The translations under genes and the position numbers were made by a program. A DNA stretch of 64,000 nucleotides from Certhia americana (taxonomy: Eukaryota > Chordata > Aves > Passeriformes > Certhiidae), in the NCBI GenBank assembly GCA_018697195.1, contig CM031864.1:23127942-23191941 (forward strand), written 5' to 3'. Shown piece by piece: positions 28,701 to 42,726 of the stretch (the stretch's first letter is position 1; the number at the start of each line of letters is the position of its first letter). The notes beneath the pieces were generated by a model that had not been told where the DNA came from, ran no database searches, and saw nothing but the letters and a program-made list of their open reading frames with translations.

Positions 28701-31700
28701 TGTATGTACATGCATGTTTGAAAAAAACTTTAGTAAGACATTGTGGCTTAGTGTGTAATATAAAGGAGGTGCATTTTCATCATTAAGTGTAGTTTTTCTA
28801 GAAATTTCAGTCAAGGGCTTGATGCATTCTTTTTAATTTAAAATAATGCCTTCTCCACAAAAGCAGATAAATGTGTCAGATTTGTAGTAGGAGCGTTTTT
28901 CTCCAAGAAGTTTTCCTTCTGCTAAACTATCTTTTTTAAGTCTTTCTTCTGCCTGGAGCTGGATGTGGCTGGGAAAAGAAAGAAAAATGGAACACGAACA
29001 AAAAATATTTGTTTGTTGGGCTTTAGTGTCATACCACAAGAAACCAAATTATTAAAAATATATTTTAAAATTCCAGATCATCATATACAAACATGTTCAG
29101 AATTTGATCCATTGTCTTACCATCTATTTCCTTCTAGCACTTCCATAAGTCAAAGCCTGACTAAAAGTTTCAGATTAAGTTTATATGACAATCATGATCT
29201 TTGTGCTGTTACAACATGATCCAAAAATATAAAGTAAAAATCTAAGGTTTTGGAGTTCCCCCCATCGTGTCTGTTTGGACTGTTTGTGTTCTGCTGTCCC
29301 AGTCATTATCTTTTGAGATTTCCCTCTCTCCTCTGATTCCTTAGACATTTCATAGCTGCTGGTTAGATGCTATTGCCATGTGACATGTTCAACCTTTAAA
29401 ACAAATAATTTACTGTGAAAGTTGAAAACTGTTAGAATGATGAATTTGAATGTTTATCACTGAGTTCTTCAGGCCTAAAAACATAGTCAAACTCTAAACC
29501 AAACAAGTGTAATAAAATTACCCTTCTTTTCAAGGTCTCAGAAGGTGGATGGTAGGGTTTTTCCTGGCTCTTTGCTTAGAGCTGTGTAGCCTGTCTGGAG
29601 GTGCTGTTTGCAAAACAGCATTTTCAGCTTATAACTGACAGCCACATTTGAAATTAGCAGCAGATGAGCACTGTGCTGCTACCTGCCATTCCCACTCATG
29701 TTTCTGTGGGAAGGAATGTCACATCAGCTAAAGCTGGGGACCAAGCCATATGCAGAGAAGAGAAGGGGCTGAGACAGGGCGAGCAAAGCTCCCCAAATCT
29801 CAGAGCACTGAAGTGGCACCAAAGCAACAAGCACTGCTGTTGCAAGAGAGCCTGAGGTACCGCTTTGCACAGTAGAGGACGTAGAATGAAAAATGAAAGA
29901 AAAAATGGTGCTTAAGTGGTTGTTTCCTGTCTTAGCTAGCCAGCAAAAGTGCTACAAGAAAATATAAACCCAGCTTTAACTGAGTTACTAATCTGAAGGA
30001 AACTGCAAAAAATGCAGAAGCTCCTGGTTCCACCAACCACCCCATAATGATAAGGTGAGTTTTCAGAGTCAGGCCTGGGCTTGGGGAGCTCATACCTTCT
30101 GCCATAGCCTGACAGACCTCCATGGCCTGTCCGAGATGTTTCTAGTAGTTTTATCATTGTTCATCTATTCATCAAGTCAAACACAACCAACTCTCCCCTA
30201 AAACCATTTTCAGGTGTCATACAGATGTGGTTTTCACAGCCTCTGGCATTTATATTTGAGGGAAAGATAGCAGCAATGCCTTAGAAACTAAGACAGGGAC
30301 CAGACATTTTACCTCAAGCTTTTTTCTTAAAAACAAATCATGGCTCAACTGAAAGGGCCTTTTTGCTAACTGTATTTTGACACTGGTAGAGAGTGTGATT
30401 AAATGTAATAAGTTTAGTAATTTAATTTGGCATTGGGTCTGGCTCTAGAAACTAGCTTTAGAAACTAGTAGGTAGCTAAGATTTAGTGGTGTTTCTGTAT
30501 TGGAGAGAGGTAAAAGCTGGACAGATCTCCAGATTTCTCAAGCATAAAAATTATGTTCTGTTTCCAGAAAACAATGGTTTGTGTTGAATTAATGAAACTG
30601 TTTGGATGGCTGCAAATTCTATAGAAATCCATCAAGCAGAAAGATGCTGAAGACAATGTAGAACAAGGAACTTTGCTAAATATGCTAGTGTTGTAATTTA
30701 AAAAAAAAAAAATTTACTGTGCTTTCAGCACTTCATACTTTCCTTTCAGAATAGCAAAACAGATTGTTCTGTGCATTTTTATTTGTGCCTCCCAGGAAAG
30801 CTTTTGGGTAGGCTTGAAGGTTAAAATTATTTGATAGAGTTCAAAATATCTTCTTCTGAAATGAAGAAAGCAACCATTGCCTCCAACTGTAAATGCTCTA
30901 TTACTTCTATGGTATTTAGGACACTAAAAGAAAAGAGCCCATAGAAAGGGGCCAGGAATTTTTAATGTCAGCACAAGGGAATGTCATAATTTGTTTCCTT
31001 TCAGTTGAAATCCTAAAAAAACCCACAAAAAACAACAAAAACCAAAACAAAACAAAATTCAGCAAGCATTCATTGCTCTAATAACACCTTATTTTAAAAA
31101 AGGGAAAATCGTACCACAGCTTCCCTGAAGTTATGTGACTATTATACAAGAACCAAAAATAAACCAACATTAACAGCAGAATTAAGGTAATGTTAAATAG
31201 AAATCAATGTGTTCTTAAACCCTGTTTATTTCAACAAGGTTCAGTAAGGACTTGTTCTATGCTTTAAGCAAAATCTGGGTATGCAGCTAAGCCTGGCCAT
31301 GAAGAGTTTTCAGGACAGAAAATGTAAAATCCTGCATGTAACTTCAAACTTAAATTGTAATTTCCCTAAAATTAAAATGACATTGATAAATACAAAAAGC
31401 TTTTAACAAAATTCTGATCACTCTGCAGCAGAAAACTCAAAACTCTCTGTTTAGGCAGCCTAAACAAAGATTAAGGCTGCCTTTTCCTAACTAGAGTAGG
31501 ATCTCAAAATTTCTCTCTAATTCTTGCCACAATTGTCCTTCACAGAAGTTGACCAAGTTACTGAAGTCTCTCAGGCAATAGTGTAGAACTGTTTATGATA
31601 GCTAATGTTGTCTTCTCTTTTTCCTCTTCTTCTACTACCACTTAGTGACACATAGTTTTGTTTCTTCTGACCCTATACATGCCCTTTAGTATTTTTACAA

Positions 31701-34700
31701 ACTTAATATCAAAGTCTTTCTTCAGGAAAAAAGGAAAGATGAATTTGGACCTTCAGATTGCTGAAGGAACAACAGAGTAACAAGGCAGCAGGAATTGTCA
31801 AAACATATTTAATGACAGAATTCTTCAGAGAGCTTTGCAAGATCAAAAAAGAAAAAAATTACTTGATGTTACAGTTCCCTGTGGGACTTGATTTTTGTTT
31901 TAAATTGGGAAATATTGTTCCTGAAGAAACAGTGTATTGATTTGTTAAATCCCTGATTTAAGAGTAGCTTTTTAAAACTGAAATGTAAATGGCATCTTTC
32001 CTTGTGACTTAAAGATGACTTCAGAAAAAAAAAATCTTCTAAGAGACTCTGCAAGCACTAAAACATGACTTATTTGTAAAACATTTAATGTTGTAAAACA
32101 TTAAAACATGGGAATGTTAGTAGGAATTAGTGCTTTTTGCCAGAACTAGGTGAAAAGCCATACTCAAACACACAAAGCAATTTATGTGCATTTCTGAAAG
32201 GTACACCAGGGCAACTGCATCAGGCTGTCTTGCAGTAAAAAGAAAGAAATACTAGAAAAGCCAAAAAGCTATAAGAAAGCAAATATAATCTTCAGTATAG
32301 ATAGTATAGCTCAAAAGCAGGCATGCAGCTAGAACTTTTTTCAGTTTTTTTACTAAAAGGAAGTAATTTTAAGCCAAAAATAGTTCTCTGTTGAAGCAGA
32401 ACAGTTTGATTCAGTACTTGTACAAAAATCAGAACCTGTTTTTGTAACTATGCCTCCCCAAGGCCCAAAAATCTATTGTTTGGACAGTGAGTTTTGTTCC
32501 ACTGTTGTTAATTATCACAAACTCTTCCCATATTTCTTCACAGCTCTGGATTTAAGTACAAGAGTGTGTGCTGCACCCATGCTGCTCCCTTCTCTCCTCA
32601 GTGTGAATAATCAAGATCCTCTCTGCATGTTAACTTTCTGTATTTGTACCTTCTATAGGAAAGGCTGAGGCTTAAGTGTTTGGTTTGTAGTTGTCTCACC
32701 CTCTAGTGGCAGAGAGACTTTAGTTCTCAGGGATGAAGAAATGGGAGATGGAGATTTTTTTCTTCTGGTCAATTGTGCTGTGTTGCCTATTTACAGCAGG
32801 CAGATAAAGAACTGAAATTGTTTTATTTGTTTATAAAGCTGCAGATCATTGTCTACAATATGTGCCGTCACCTCTAAAGGAGCAATGCAGAATATGCTGA
32901 CCTACAGGCACTGAAATCATTAAAAAGGTGCTAATGAAGGGTAGTTGTATGCTCAGATGTACTCCTTCAGTTATGTGAAATGACTGCCATAAAAGTCTTC
33001 CTGTGCCACCACAATTAGTAGTAGGATAATGCTGCTGTCTGAAGACTAACAGAGATAGAAACACTATTTTCCTCTAAATTCAAATTCCCTATTAAATTTG
33101 CATTTAAAAGCAGAAGACAGACACCAGATTATTTTTGTCCCCAGAAAGACTTAAAATCACAATGCACAGATTTTATAAAATAACATGTTGACCAGATATT
33201 AACTGACAAATTAGTAGATTTCCTATCTTGTGTTTGGGAAAAAGAAACAAAAACTAAAAAAGAGATAAAAAGAATATTGAGTAATTTGGCTTTTGCAGAA
33301 ATTTATCTGCTGCTTTAGGATTAGATCCTTGGAAACAGAATTCATTCAAACATGGATCATTTAAGTTATGTTATTGCTATTTGGTCTGTACAGTTGGACC
33401 AAAACAGAATGGAGAAAAAAGTATTGCCAGCAGTTACTGAGAGTGAGCCCCTGAGTGAATGGAGAACTCTGGAGATACTAATCAGCTGTAAGGAAAGGCC
33501 TTTGGCCATATTTTAGAGGAGGATATATAAAGTACAAAACCACAGGGAACAGCAGCTTAGCTGCCAGTGGGGCAGCACATTTGTTAAAACAATTTTACCA
33601 ATTTTAAAAAGCTTTTTAAAGGCATAATTCTTACTTGTAAACACGTTGTTGCTGATAATCAGATAAAGTTCTAATGTCACCTGTAGCTGTGATTGTTTAA
33701 TTAACAAATACAGATTATGGTGCATCATTCTCACTGCCTGCATTCTCCACGATGATATTTCTTACACTCTGGTCTCCTGCAGTTCAGCCAAACTTTAGCC
33801 AGTTGGATTTATTTTTCACGTGGCCATGTAAGACAGGTATTGCTGCAAACTGGGGTACAGAAAGCTACAGTATTTTTGCTACATCCAAAAGTCCTCCTGG
33901 CATTAAAAATGAGAACTCCTCCTAACAGAGCAAGAAAAAAATTGCATCTAGCCATATTTATATGTCTGTGAAACACCCATAAAAACACAAAATGCCCTAA
34001 TGGTTGCTCCAAACATGAGCATCGTCAAGCCATTGCATAGGAACATGAGCAACAATAGATTTGCTAAAAAAGCCCAAATTGTAGAATTATGATGAAAGTA
34101 TGTCTAACAATCCAAGCACAATCCCATGCCAACACTACTATTTTAATACCAGCCATGAAGTAGCATTTTTGCAAGGCTACTGGCCCACATTTGCACAATC
34201 ATTTTTCAGATACAGCAATCAACAGTGTCTCCAGAAAAACTTCAGAGAGAGTAGCTGCCAGTCACAGGGTGCAATGTGCAGGCTCCAGAGTGAATCTGTC
34301 TTCTTTGGTTACAAAAGCCAAGCCTAACCTATTGCAATGGAGCTGGCTGCTGTCATTGCTGGAAAAATCTGAAATTGTGTAGCCCCACTGTCTTATCATC
34401 CAAGATGGGGTGCAAATGCTCCCTTGGGTACAGCAAGCTCACTTAACCTACTGCCCTACATGCTCAGTACTTCCTCCATTTTCTTATGTACTTTAAAAGT
34501 GTCTAATAAAAATATTTTACTTAATGTTTCCTCATATATAGGTCTCAAAGCGTGGATAATGGGGAACAGATGACGTGAGCACATATAAGCAAGCTCATTT
34601 TGTATATATAAGTAGCTTTCAGAAAAGAGATTGAATTCTTGCGGGCGGGATTGGTTTAATTACACCACAGACTTTGATCCTGTTCACAATTCCAGTGTGA

Positions 34701-36950
34701 ATTCGGGCAAAACTTCACTGAAATGGTACAATTACAGACAAAAGTAAAATACGAAAAGGTGTTTCAAGACTCAGGGCTGCAGTAGAACATATCTGAGCGA
34801 AGAAGATGCCATCAGACAGGGTGCACAGGTCATACCTGTGTACCAGCCTACCACCCTTATCTACTGCAAAGTCCACATAATGCATATTCTGGTCATGTAA
34901 ATAAGTCCCTTTGAAAACCAGAGTGCAATATCAATTCACAAGGAACAAAACATGTAATAGTGTAATAATGATGTTTTACATGTGTTACATTTGTCACCGT
35001 ATTAAAGTATTAATTTTCAAGGAATTTTGACTTGCTTTTTCCCATTACTCTACACTGGATTTCACTTTCACCAGTAGTAATACACTAATGATAATAAATG
35101 CATTGCAGCAGTAGCACAGCAATGCCCACATCCCCCAGCAACCACTCCTTGCTGTTAAGGGCATCAGACAAACACCAGGTAAATGCCTGCTGCACTCCCT
35201 TTGACAGGCTGCTGCACTTGAGGGGAGCTACAAATGACATTGATGAATTCCAATCACCTGCTCCATATATGTAATGGCAAATTCTCACCTATGATCCTAT
35301 TTCTCTTTCAAACAAGGGGCAGTGCAAAATCAGGGCACATGAAAGAGGATCACAGAGGCTGCAGTTTGGAGCCTACAGGTCTGCTCATCTTGAAAGTGAG
35401 CTGACATTCACCACTGAAGGATTTACTCACTGGGCAGTACTGTCTTCCAAGGAGCTAATCCATGAACCTTTCAGTTTATCACATGCTGTTATTTGCATTT
35501 AAATACACAGCGTATAGCACTTCCCTCTGTGGAACACACAGATACATTCACCTGTTCAGCCTACTACTGCCATTCCCCATTTTCAACTTTAATAATAGGG
35601 GATCAAAGTTCCCCCTGGATTCAGGACAGGCTTAAGTCTGTAGAGGACTCAAACCACACATTCTGAATTCCATCCGTACACACCACAGTGGAAGGAGAAC
35701 ATGACAAAAGGATACTGGATACACCCATACCAATATTCTGCCTTCTGGCATTGGTAACAAGTTATCCACACAATGCTCCTCAGGAGGAAGAAGAGCAGCT
35801 TTCTGGAGGGCATGCAAAGATATTTTTCCGAGCAGGGCTGCCATTAGCACTGCAGGTGAAGGCCCAGCCTAGAACACAGTGCCTATTAGCCAGGGAGGGG
35901 TGGCAGCCCAGGCTGTGACGCATGGCAGCAGCAGCAGGAACCTGTGTCCCAGCCAGCACAGGGTGGATTTATATTCTGGGCAAACGACCATCCTGCTGAG
36001 GGGCCCGTGTGGGACTGTGTGCAGGGATGGACCTGGGTGTTAAACAGCGTGGTTGTGAAGGCATGGCTGGACTCTGCTCCCCTTTCCTCCGCAGGCTTTG
36101 GTTGCCTGAATCTTTTTATCTGAAGGGAAGGAACAAGAAACCACTTTCACCTGTGAGCACGGAAATCAGGATCAATAAACCCCTAGAAATATTGGCTTGA
36201 GTTGGGAACAGCTTTTTTTTCTATAGCTTTCTAAAAGCTGGTTCTTGCTTATCCTCTTCATGGTTCAAACACAAACTAAAAACCCTGGTGCTTTGTATTT
36301 ATACACTGGCAGCAAACCCCAAATCTGGGCATGCTTTATTGCTATCTCTGCCTCTCATATAGCTACTTTAAAGCAGTGCTGAATATTAAGTATCATAATT
36401 TGGAAGCACAGAAGAAATAACATCTGTTGTAACCTGAAATACCAAAAGTAGGCTTTTTCATTCCATGCCAGTCAGGAAACTAGTAACATATGTGCAGAAT
36501 GCATTTCATATATGGTAGTGACATATTTGCAAAACATTCAAATTATAATTTCATCCTTTGACCATTTGTATTCTTGACCATTAATCTGACTGCTTCCATT
36601 CCTTCGAATGCTAATTCCTAAGCAAGTGTAAGCAACTGACCACAAACAAGGCAAAATTCAGAAGTTGCAGGGATATTTCACTGGTATTCTACTAACATAG
36701 CTGAAAATATTTTAAATCATTAAGAAGGAAACAGAGTTGGTATAAATTATACACTAAATTCTGATTTCATACCACTGGTTACATGCAGTACAGCAAATAA
36801 TCCCATACCACATTTCAGTCATATCACACAGGACAAGGGAATTAAAGACAAGCATAAATGTTTTCACTACCAGGATCATAGCATATGGATGCAAATTTGA
36901 GTTAGAAAGAGGAGCTTAAACTAGTTTTCCCTGTCAGGGTTCTGCTGCCC
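25746..36950. other. AT-rich gene-free interval
   Basis: About 11 kb with short chance ORFs only (longest 97 codons). It contains a T/A homopolymer pair at 26266-26304 and many AT-rich low-complexity stretches. No repeat family or conserved exon recognised. Confidence 0.6.
26266..26304. repeat. T-run then A-run (about 23 A)
   Basis: A short poly-T, a CAG-containing break, and then about 23 A. Could be a decayed retrotransposon tail or a simple homopolymer expansion. No parent element recognised. Confidence 0.85.
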
Positions 36951-36959
36951 ATTAGTGTT

Positions 36960-37100
36960 AAGGCGAGTTGCAGGGACAGGTGCCTGAAGCCAGGCTGGAC
37001 AGGCTTTGAACAACTTGGCCTAGTGGAAAGTGTCCCTGCCCATGGCTGGCTGAGAGCAAGAGGATGAACTTTCAAGTCCCCCCCAACCCAGACTATTCAT
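36960..37100 (+). mobile_element. CR1 LINE 3' tail fragment, plus orientation
   Basis: The segment carries the CR1 3' untranslated signature on the plus strand: AGGCTGGACAGGCTTTGA, then CTAGTGGAAAGTGTCCCTGC, then an A/G-rich turn into TCAAGTCCC and CCAACCCAGACTATTCAT. Only about the last 140 bp of an element is present. It abuts, tail to tail, a second CR1 in the opposite orientation that starts near 37,098. Confidence 0.8.
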
Positions 37101-37715
37101 AGAACAACTAGGTTGGAAGAGACCTTCAAGATTATCGAGTCCAGCCCATACTCCAACACCTCAACTAGACCATGGCACCGAGTGCCACATCCAGATTTTT
37201 TTTAAACACATCCAGGGATGGTGACTCCACCACCTCCTTGGGCAAACCATTCCAGTACTTTATCATTCTTTCTGTGAAAAACCTTTTCCTAATATCCAAC
37301 CTAATTTTCCCTTGATGCAGCTTGAGACCGTGTCCTCTCATTCTGTAAGTTGCTGCCTGGTGAAAGAGACCGACCCCAACCTGACCACAACCTCCTTTCA
37401 GGCAGGTGTAGAGGGTGATAAGGTCAGCTCTAAATCTCCTTTTCTTCAGGCTGAACACCCCCAGCTCCCTCAGCCATTCCTCATAGGGATTGTGTTCCCA
37501 GCCCCTCACCAGCCTCATTGCCCTCCTCTGGATGTGTCTGAACATCTCAATGTCCTTCCTAAATGAGGGGCCAGAACTGGACACAGCACTTGAGGTGTGG
37601 CCTCAGCAGTGCTCAGTACAGGGGAAGAATGACCTCCCTGCTCCTGCTGGCCACACCATTCCTGATCCAGGCCAGGGGCTGTTTGCCTTCTTGGCCACCC
37701 TGAGCATGATTCAAA
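37098..37715 (-). mobile_element. CR1 LINE 3' fragment, minus orientation, with partly open ORF2 C-terminus
   Basis: Read on the minus strand, this is a 5'-truncated CR1 covering the end of ORF2 and the short 3' UTR. A continuous 139-codon frame (37584-37165) encodes the well-known CR1 C-terminal stretch: an F-R-H-I-Q-R-R-A-like start, E-W-L-R-E-L-G, L-I-T-L-Y-x-C-L-K-G-G, I-R-K-R-F-F-T and W-N-G-L-P-K-E-V-V motifs. The 3' UTR ends with the CCAACCTAGTTGTTCTATG-type terminus at 37,098-37,116. The open frame implies a comparatively young copy, but it lacks the endonuclease, nearly all of the reverse transcriptase and ORF1, so it cannot be autonomous. The 139-codon frame is LINE sequence, not a host gene. 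Confidence 0.92.
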
Positions 37716-38060
37716 AACAGTCTCTGACCAAATCGAGATATTCCTTTCTTACCACAAACCAGCTGGGCGCGAGTGTCCGAAGGCAGCCTGGAGGCGGGCG
37801 CAGCACAGCAGGAGCCGGGGCAGAGATGGGTGCGGAGGGCTCAGGCGAGGCTGGGCAGGGGGTGTGTTCCCTCAGCCCAGCAGGGATCCTGGCACACACA
37901 CCCTGCGGGCCAAGCATTAAATAAAAGGGGTGAAAGTGCTTGGGAAGAGCAGCTGGGGGTGCTCAGCCCGAGGCCCAGCACAGGATCTCATGCCCAGCAC
38001 AGGCAGTGCCAGAGCAATCCTCCGTGGGCAGAGGCGGGACAGAGGAAACTTGGGTGTTCT
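37716..38060. other. Short GC-rich patch beside the CR1 pair
   Basis: GC content and CpG count rise between about 37,765 and 38,050, in an otherwise AT-rich region and immediately beyond the truncated 5' end of the minus-strand CR1. Overlapping ORFs on both strands look like composition artefacts. It could be a small CpG island, an orphan regulatory element or an unrecognised repeat. Confidence 0.4.
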
Positions 38061-41000
38061 AAAGCACCGAAGGGAAAAAAAAAGTGTAAAATAATTTGGA
38101 GGATTCCAAGGATTCAGCTTACTTGAAGTAAGAGATTTTTTTAAGGAACTGTTATTTAATTTAATGGCAAAATTCTTCAGGAAGTTCAAGAGAGAGGCCT
38201 TTGGAAAGAGGCCTAGTTATTGGAGGGCCTGATCCCAAAAAATGGGTATCCCTGTTACTTTTCTTAGGAAACAAAGGAAAAAGCCCACACATTTTAAAAC
38301 TCTTACTTCCATAAAATTGTTTCTTTACCGATGCTGTTCATTACTTCATTTTTTTTAGTTTTTCTAAAGACCAGAAAGTGCAATAGGTTATTATAAAACT
38401 GAATTTTTGTTTCAACAGATCCAAATAAAGACATCAAGAAAATGTAATAAAAGATCTCCAGATTTCACCAGAATTCAGCAGTCCATGTTGGAAATTAGAT
38501 TAATTTAGACAGTTTAATAGGTTCAAGAACACACTTTTTAACTCACCAGTTTTAATTTGTTGGTGTTATAATACAAGGGGATAAAAAGATCTCAGAATCT
38601 GGATTTTATTTTAAAAAGGTCTGAGCATTACAAATCATATAGTCTTTTAATGGTACTGGTTTAGAGGTAAATTGTGATTTGAAGAGCTTCTCAATTTTTT
38701 ATCCACCCACAACAATAGAAGTAGTTACAATTAGTGTTTTAAATCACTACTACTATGTAGTGGCTGTCATGTTAGTGCTCAGGTTAAAAAGAGCAGAAAT
38801 AGATTCATTCCAGTCAATTCTAACATTACTGTATGTGCAGAAAAATTCTGGACAGATAAACTATTTCTAATAGATCATAATGAACTAATCCTTCATTTAT
38901 CCCAGACAGATTCAAAAAAACCCATATCCATCCAAGAGTTTGATTATTAAGAAAAGTTTTGACAAAATGGGGTAGGTGAGTAATTCAGCTAATGTAGTTA
39001 CAGCTTGTCTATGTAACTTCATGTATAAGAAATAAGGCATCTTCAAATCATAAAACAGAAAGAAAGCAATAATATCAGTCTGTAAGACTGATAGAGCCTC
39101 AAAGCCACAGCATTTTATATCAAATGGGCTAGCAGGGACATAAAAGGCACACGGTTCCATTCATGTATTTTTCAGTGTCCATTTAACTTTCTTTTCTGCA
39201 GCCCACTCTTTCTTATAAAGTAAAAAATATTCTGCTGGGCAGCCAGAAAAGAAAATGAGCAGTGCTGTCTAACTCTTGTGGCTGCAGCCCGAGCAGTAGC
39301 AATGCAAGTTTCCTGGCACATAAAAATACTCACCTCCGAGATGCCAGGCTAGTTACTTTCTAAACTGATCTCAGCTGTCCCTACTGACATTGCATGCAGG
39401 GTTCCTTATTGTGATGGGATATGTATTTGTTTGGTAAAGGTAATATATCATCTAGGAACTAAACGAAAATCACGCACCTGCATATCTCTCTATCTAAGAT
39501 ATAGTAGTAATCAGTGCTTTCAGCTCTCCTGAAATGAGGTTGCAATTTTGATTTTACTGATTTTAGGGCATTGGGCAAAGATTTTTTATTTTTCTAGATA
39601 ATAATTCCTGAAAAATTCTTGTTGCATGTTGTTCTCTATTGCATCTCAGTTCTGGGATCGAGATTCATGTGGCAAAGCAAGCGGCTTGATCATTTGCTCT
39701 TTAGAAGGTCCAAATTCCTCAAAGAAAATACTGAAATAAGAATTTGTAGGGGTTAAATAAAAAAACTATGACATCTCTCCCAGTGACTGCTTGTACTTGC
39801 AACTTGATAACCATTTCTTAGCTTGTTCTTTCCCTCATTATTTACTTGTTGTAGGTAGAATTCTCACAGATTCAAGATGCTATGTATCCGTTCTGCCTCT
39901 AAAATCCATTCTGATCAATGCACCAACTCTGGTGCAAAAGGGAAGCATATACAACTTATATTATCTTGCAGTAAAATAATTAACAGTATTTTTATTCTCT
40001 GTTAAAGCTTAATTTAAAAAGAGAGGAAAATGGAAAATATCAGTGATTTTTGTCAAGCTAGAGCTGACCTTCAGTCTAGCCCTCTGTTCCTAGCAGTAGC
40101 AAATACCAGAAATTTCAAAGGATGCTTTTTCACGATCTCATGTCCAAAAACAGAGTCATGCTTGAGTCAGAAAGGAGTACAGCTAAAAACCCCTATAATT
40201 TCTAATATTAATCATATTAGTTAAAATTAAATTGTCCATATTTTATACCGTTTGCTGTGATAAAATCAATCTGCAGAGGGGAACACCTTACAGTAACACG
40301 CAAGCCAGGAATTCAGTGATTACCATGCATTTGTTTTTCTACATATTGCAAGAAAAGCTGGCAAAATAATCTGTACCCTTAGATGCATCAAGCACTACAG
40401 TTGGATTTTTTTTTGTTCAAAGCTATGAAAAGAAAAAAAAATAGACTATACAAATGTACAAAATTCTAACATAAAATCTACTCCAGAAAAATGTTTTACG
40501 GTAAAGGAGCATCAGAATAAAAATTATGACAACTGCCCTTGCTAGAACATGGAAGCATGGAGAGTTGCTTCCTGTAGGTTTGAATGACTTAAATAAATAT
40601 GAAAGTACTGGTTATCTGAAGGCAAGACAAGGATATGTGTATAGGTATGTGTCGAGATAAGTCTGTGTCAAGTGAGAAGCGCAAAAGAATTGTTCAACAT
40701 TGCAGAATAACTGGATAAAGTCTCTGACACTGCAGTAGCTTCTGGAAATTCCAATAGTATAATTTGTGTCCTGCATTTGGCTGAAGGAGGAAGAAATATT
40801 TTGAAGTCAATTTAATGCATGTGCCAGGTGCTTGGATTAGCAGCTCTGAAGGATGAAGTCCAAAGCACACAGCGGCATTGCTGTCCCATATATTCTGTCT
40901 CATTCTGAAGGTTATGCTTTCTTTAGAGACAAGAGTGTAATTTAATCTCCATGTTCATTCAGCTCCTGGATCGAAGCCCATGGAATCAGAGAGAGAAGGT

Positions 41001-42704
41001 TTCACCAACTGCAGTGGGCTGCAGTGTCACCCTTCTGTCACTTAACCTGGTCCAGCAAGCCATTTCTCTGGTGAATTATTCTGATGGAGATGTTCTATGA
41101 CTGCACAATTTGACTTATTTTTCAATACCAGGACAGCAAAGAAGTGCTGTGTCTAGACATGGATATGTACCCACTTGAAAGACCCCTAAGACATTTCTCA
41201 CTCTCGACAATACTGAAAACCTACCTTTGCTTTGTGTTCTCTCAAGCCTTGTGTTCTCTCAAACCTTGTCTGAAATGTTTCCTTTTTTTATTTTCTCAGA
41301 TAATGCTGCCCTTTCAACATGTTTGCTTTCTTAATGCAGGAGACAGTTCTGTATCTCTGAAAAAATTTGGATTCTCTAATGTCACTTGTCGGGTCAGTCA
41401 GAGCACTCTGTGCAGGACTGTCTCCAAACACAGCTAAGTGTTGTTAAGAGAAATCAAACCTTAATGTCTCTAATCAGACACAGAGGAATAAAATTGTCCT
41501 GGCTTTATTTTAGATTTTGCCAGGATTATTTAATTAATTTATTTTTCTAATTTAAGTGAAAAATGCAGCACATGGACAAGACTAGAAATATCTCTGTTAA
41601 GTATTAAATCAGGGAGAGAAGAAATCCAGCTTATTGAAGAACTAGAATGCATGGGTTTTTTTCCTTGATCTTAGGCACCACCAAGTTCTTTACTGATTGG
41701 AATAATTAATGGTTGTAGTATTTTCCTAAGGACAACAGGAGGAAACCACATTGTGGCTGTGACACAAATAATTGCTTTCCTACATTAACTTACTTTCTGC
41801 AGTAATAAATACACATAAGGCTCAGCTTAAGAATTTCACAATATACTTAAATTTCTGATCAAGCTGATTCGAATTAAGTCTACCATGCTAACCTTTTTCA
41901 ATAGAACTTTACAATATACCATAAAGCTGTTGTTTAAACAATCCTTCCCATAATTACCATCTATAAATGATACCTTTTTATTGCCATTAGAACACTCTTA
42001 GTTACCGGTTTCCAGAAATTGCTGCAGTAACCTGTACATAATTTTGTGCTATGTTGTTAATAGTTGTATGGTTTTCTTTTTAGAATTCTGAAATTGGAAA
42101 GGTTTAAGAAAACATGCAAAATGCTGAGGATACACGTAAGTGAAATATTTAATGTCCATCATTCATAAAAGTTACATTGTTTACATAGGGTTCATTAGTA
42201 TATAATAAAAATGTCATCTTAATGAAAGATTTTCTGGCAAGTCTTTTATATGTTAATTTGTTTAACATATGCTTTGGCTATACAGCTAAATAGGAATATA
42301 TTTTAAAAAATCTTTCTGCAAATAGTTGCTTAACAGTTACAAAACCTCATTACTAAGAATTGGTTATTGTTACACTTGCTTGTTGGCTTGTAAAAATCAT
42401 CTGTGATTTGGACTGGGAATCTTAGGACCAACTTTATGTAGCAAACTTGCTCATTGCATAGTGACCATGTAAACAGCTCAGGGACCCTCAAATTATATCC
42501 TTGTACTCTAAAGTCACTGTGTAAAGTACACACTGAAAGACTCGTGTTCTCTTATATTGATGAAGAATTTGGAGATTGTTCTATTGTTGATGCTGATGGG
42601 AATTTCTTCTTAAAACAAGTCAGTTTTAAAAAATTTTAAAAGTAACACCAAAGGAAATAATTTTATACTGTGCAATAGTATTGCTGCCTCATTCTTTTTG
42701 ATTT

Positions 42705-42726
42705 TATATATATATATATATATATA
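42705..42726. repeat. (TA)n microsatellite, about 11 units
   Basis: Uninterrupted alternating TA over 22 bp. Confidence 0.95.

Noticed and set aside
37165..37584. 139-codon minus-strand frame as a host gene
   Set aside because: It is the C-terminus of CR1 LINE ORF2, so it is annotated as a mobile element.
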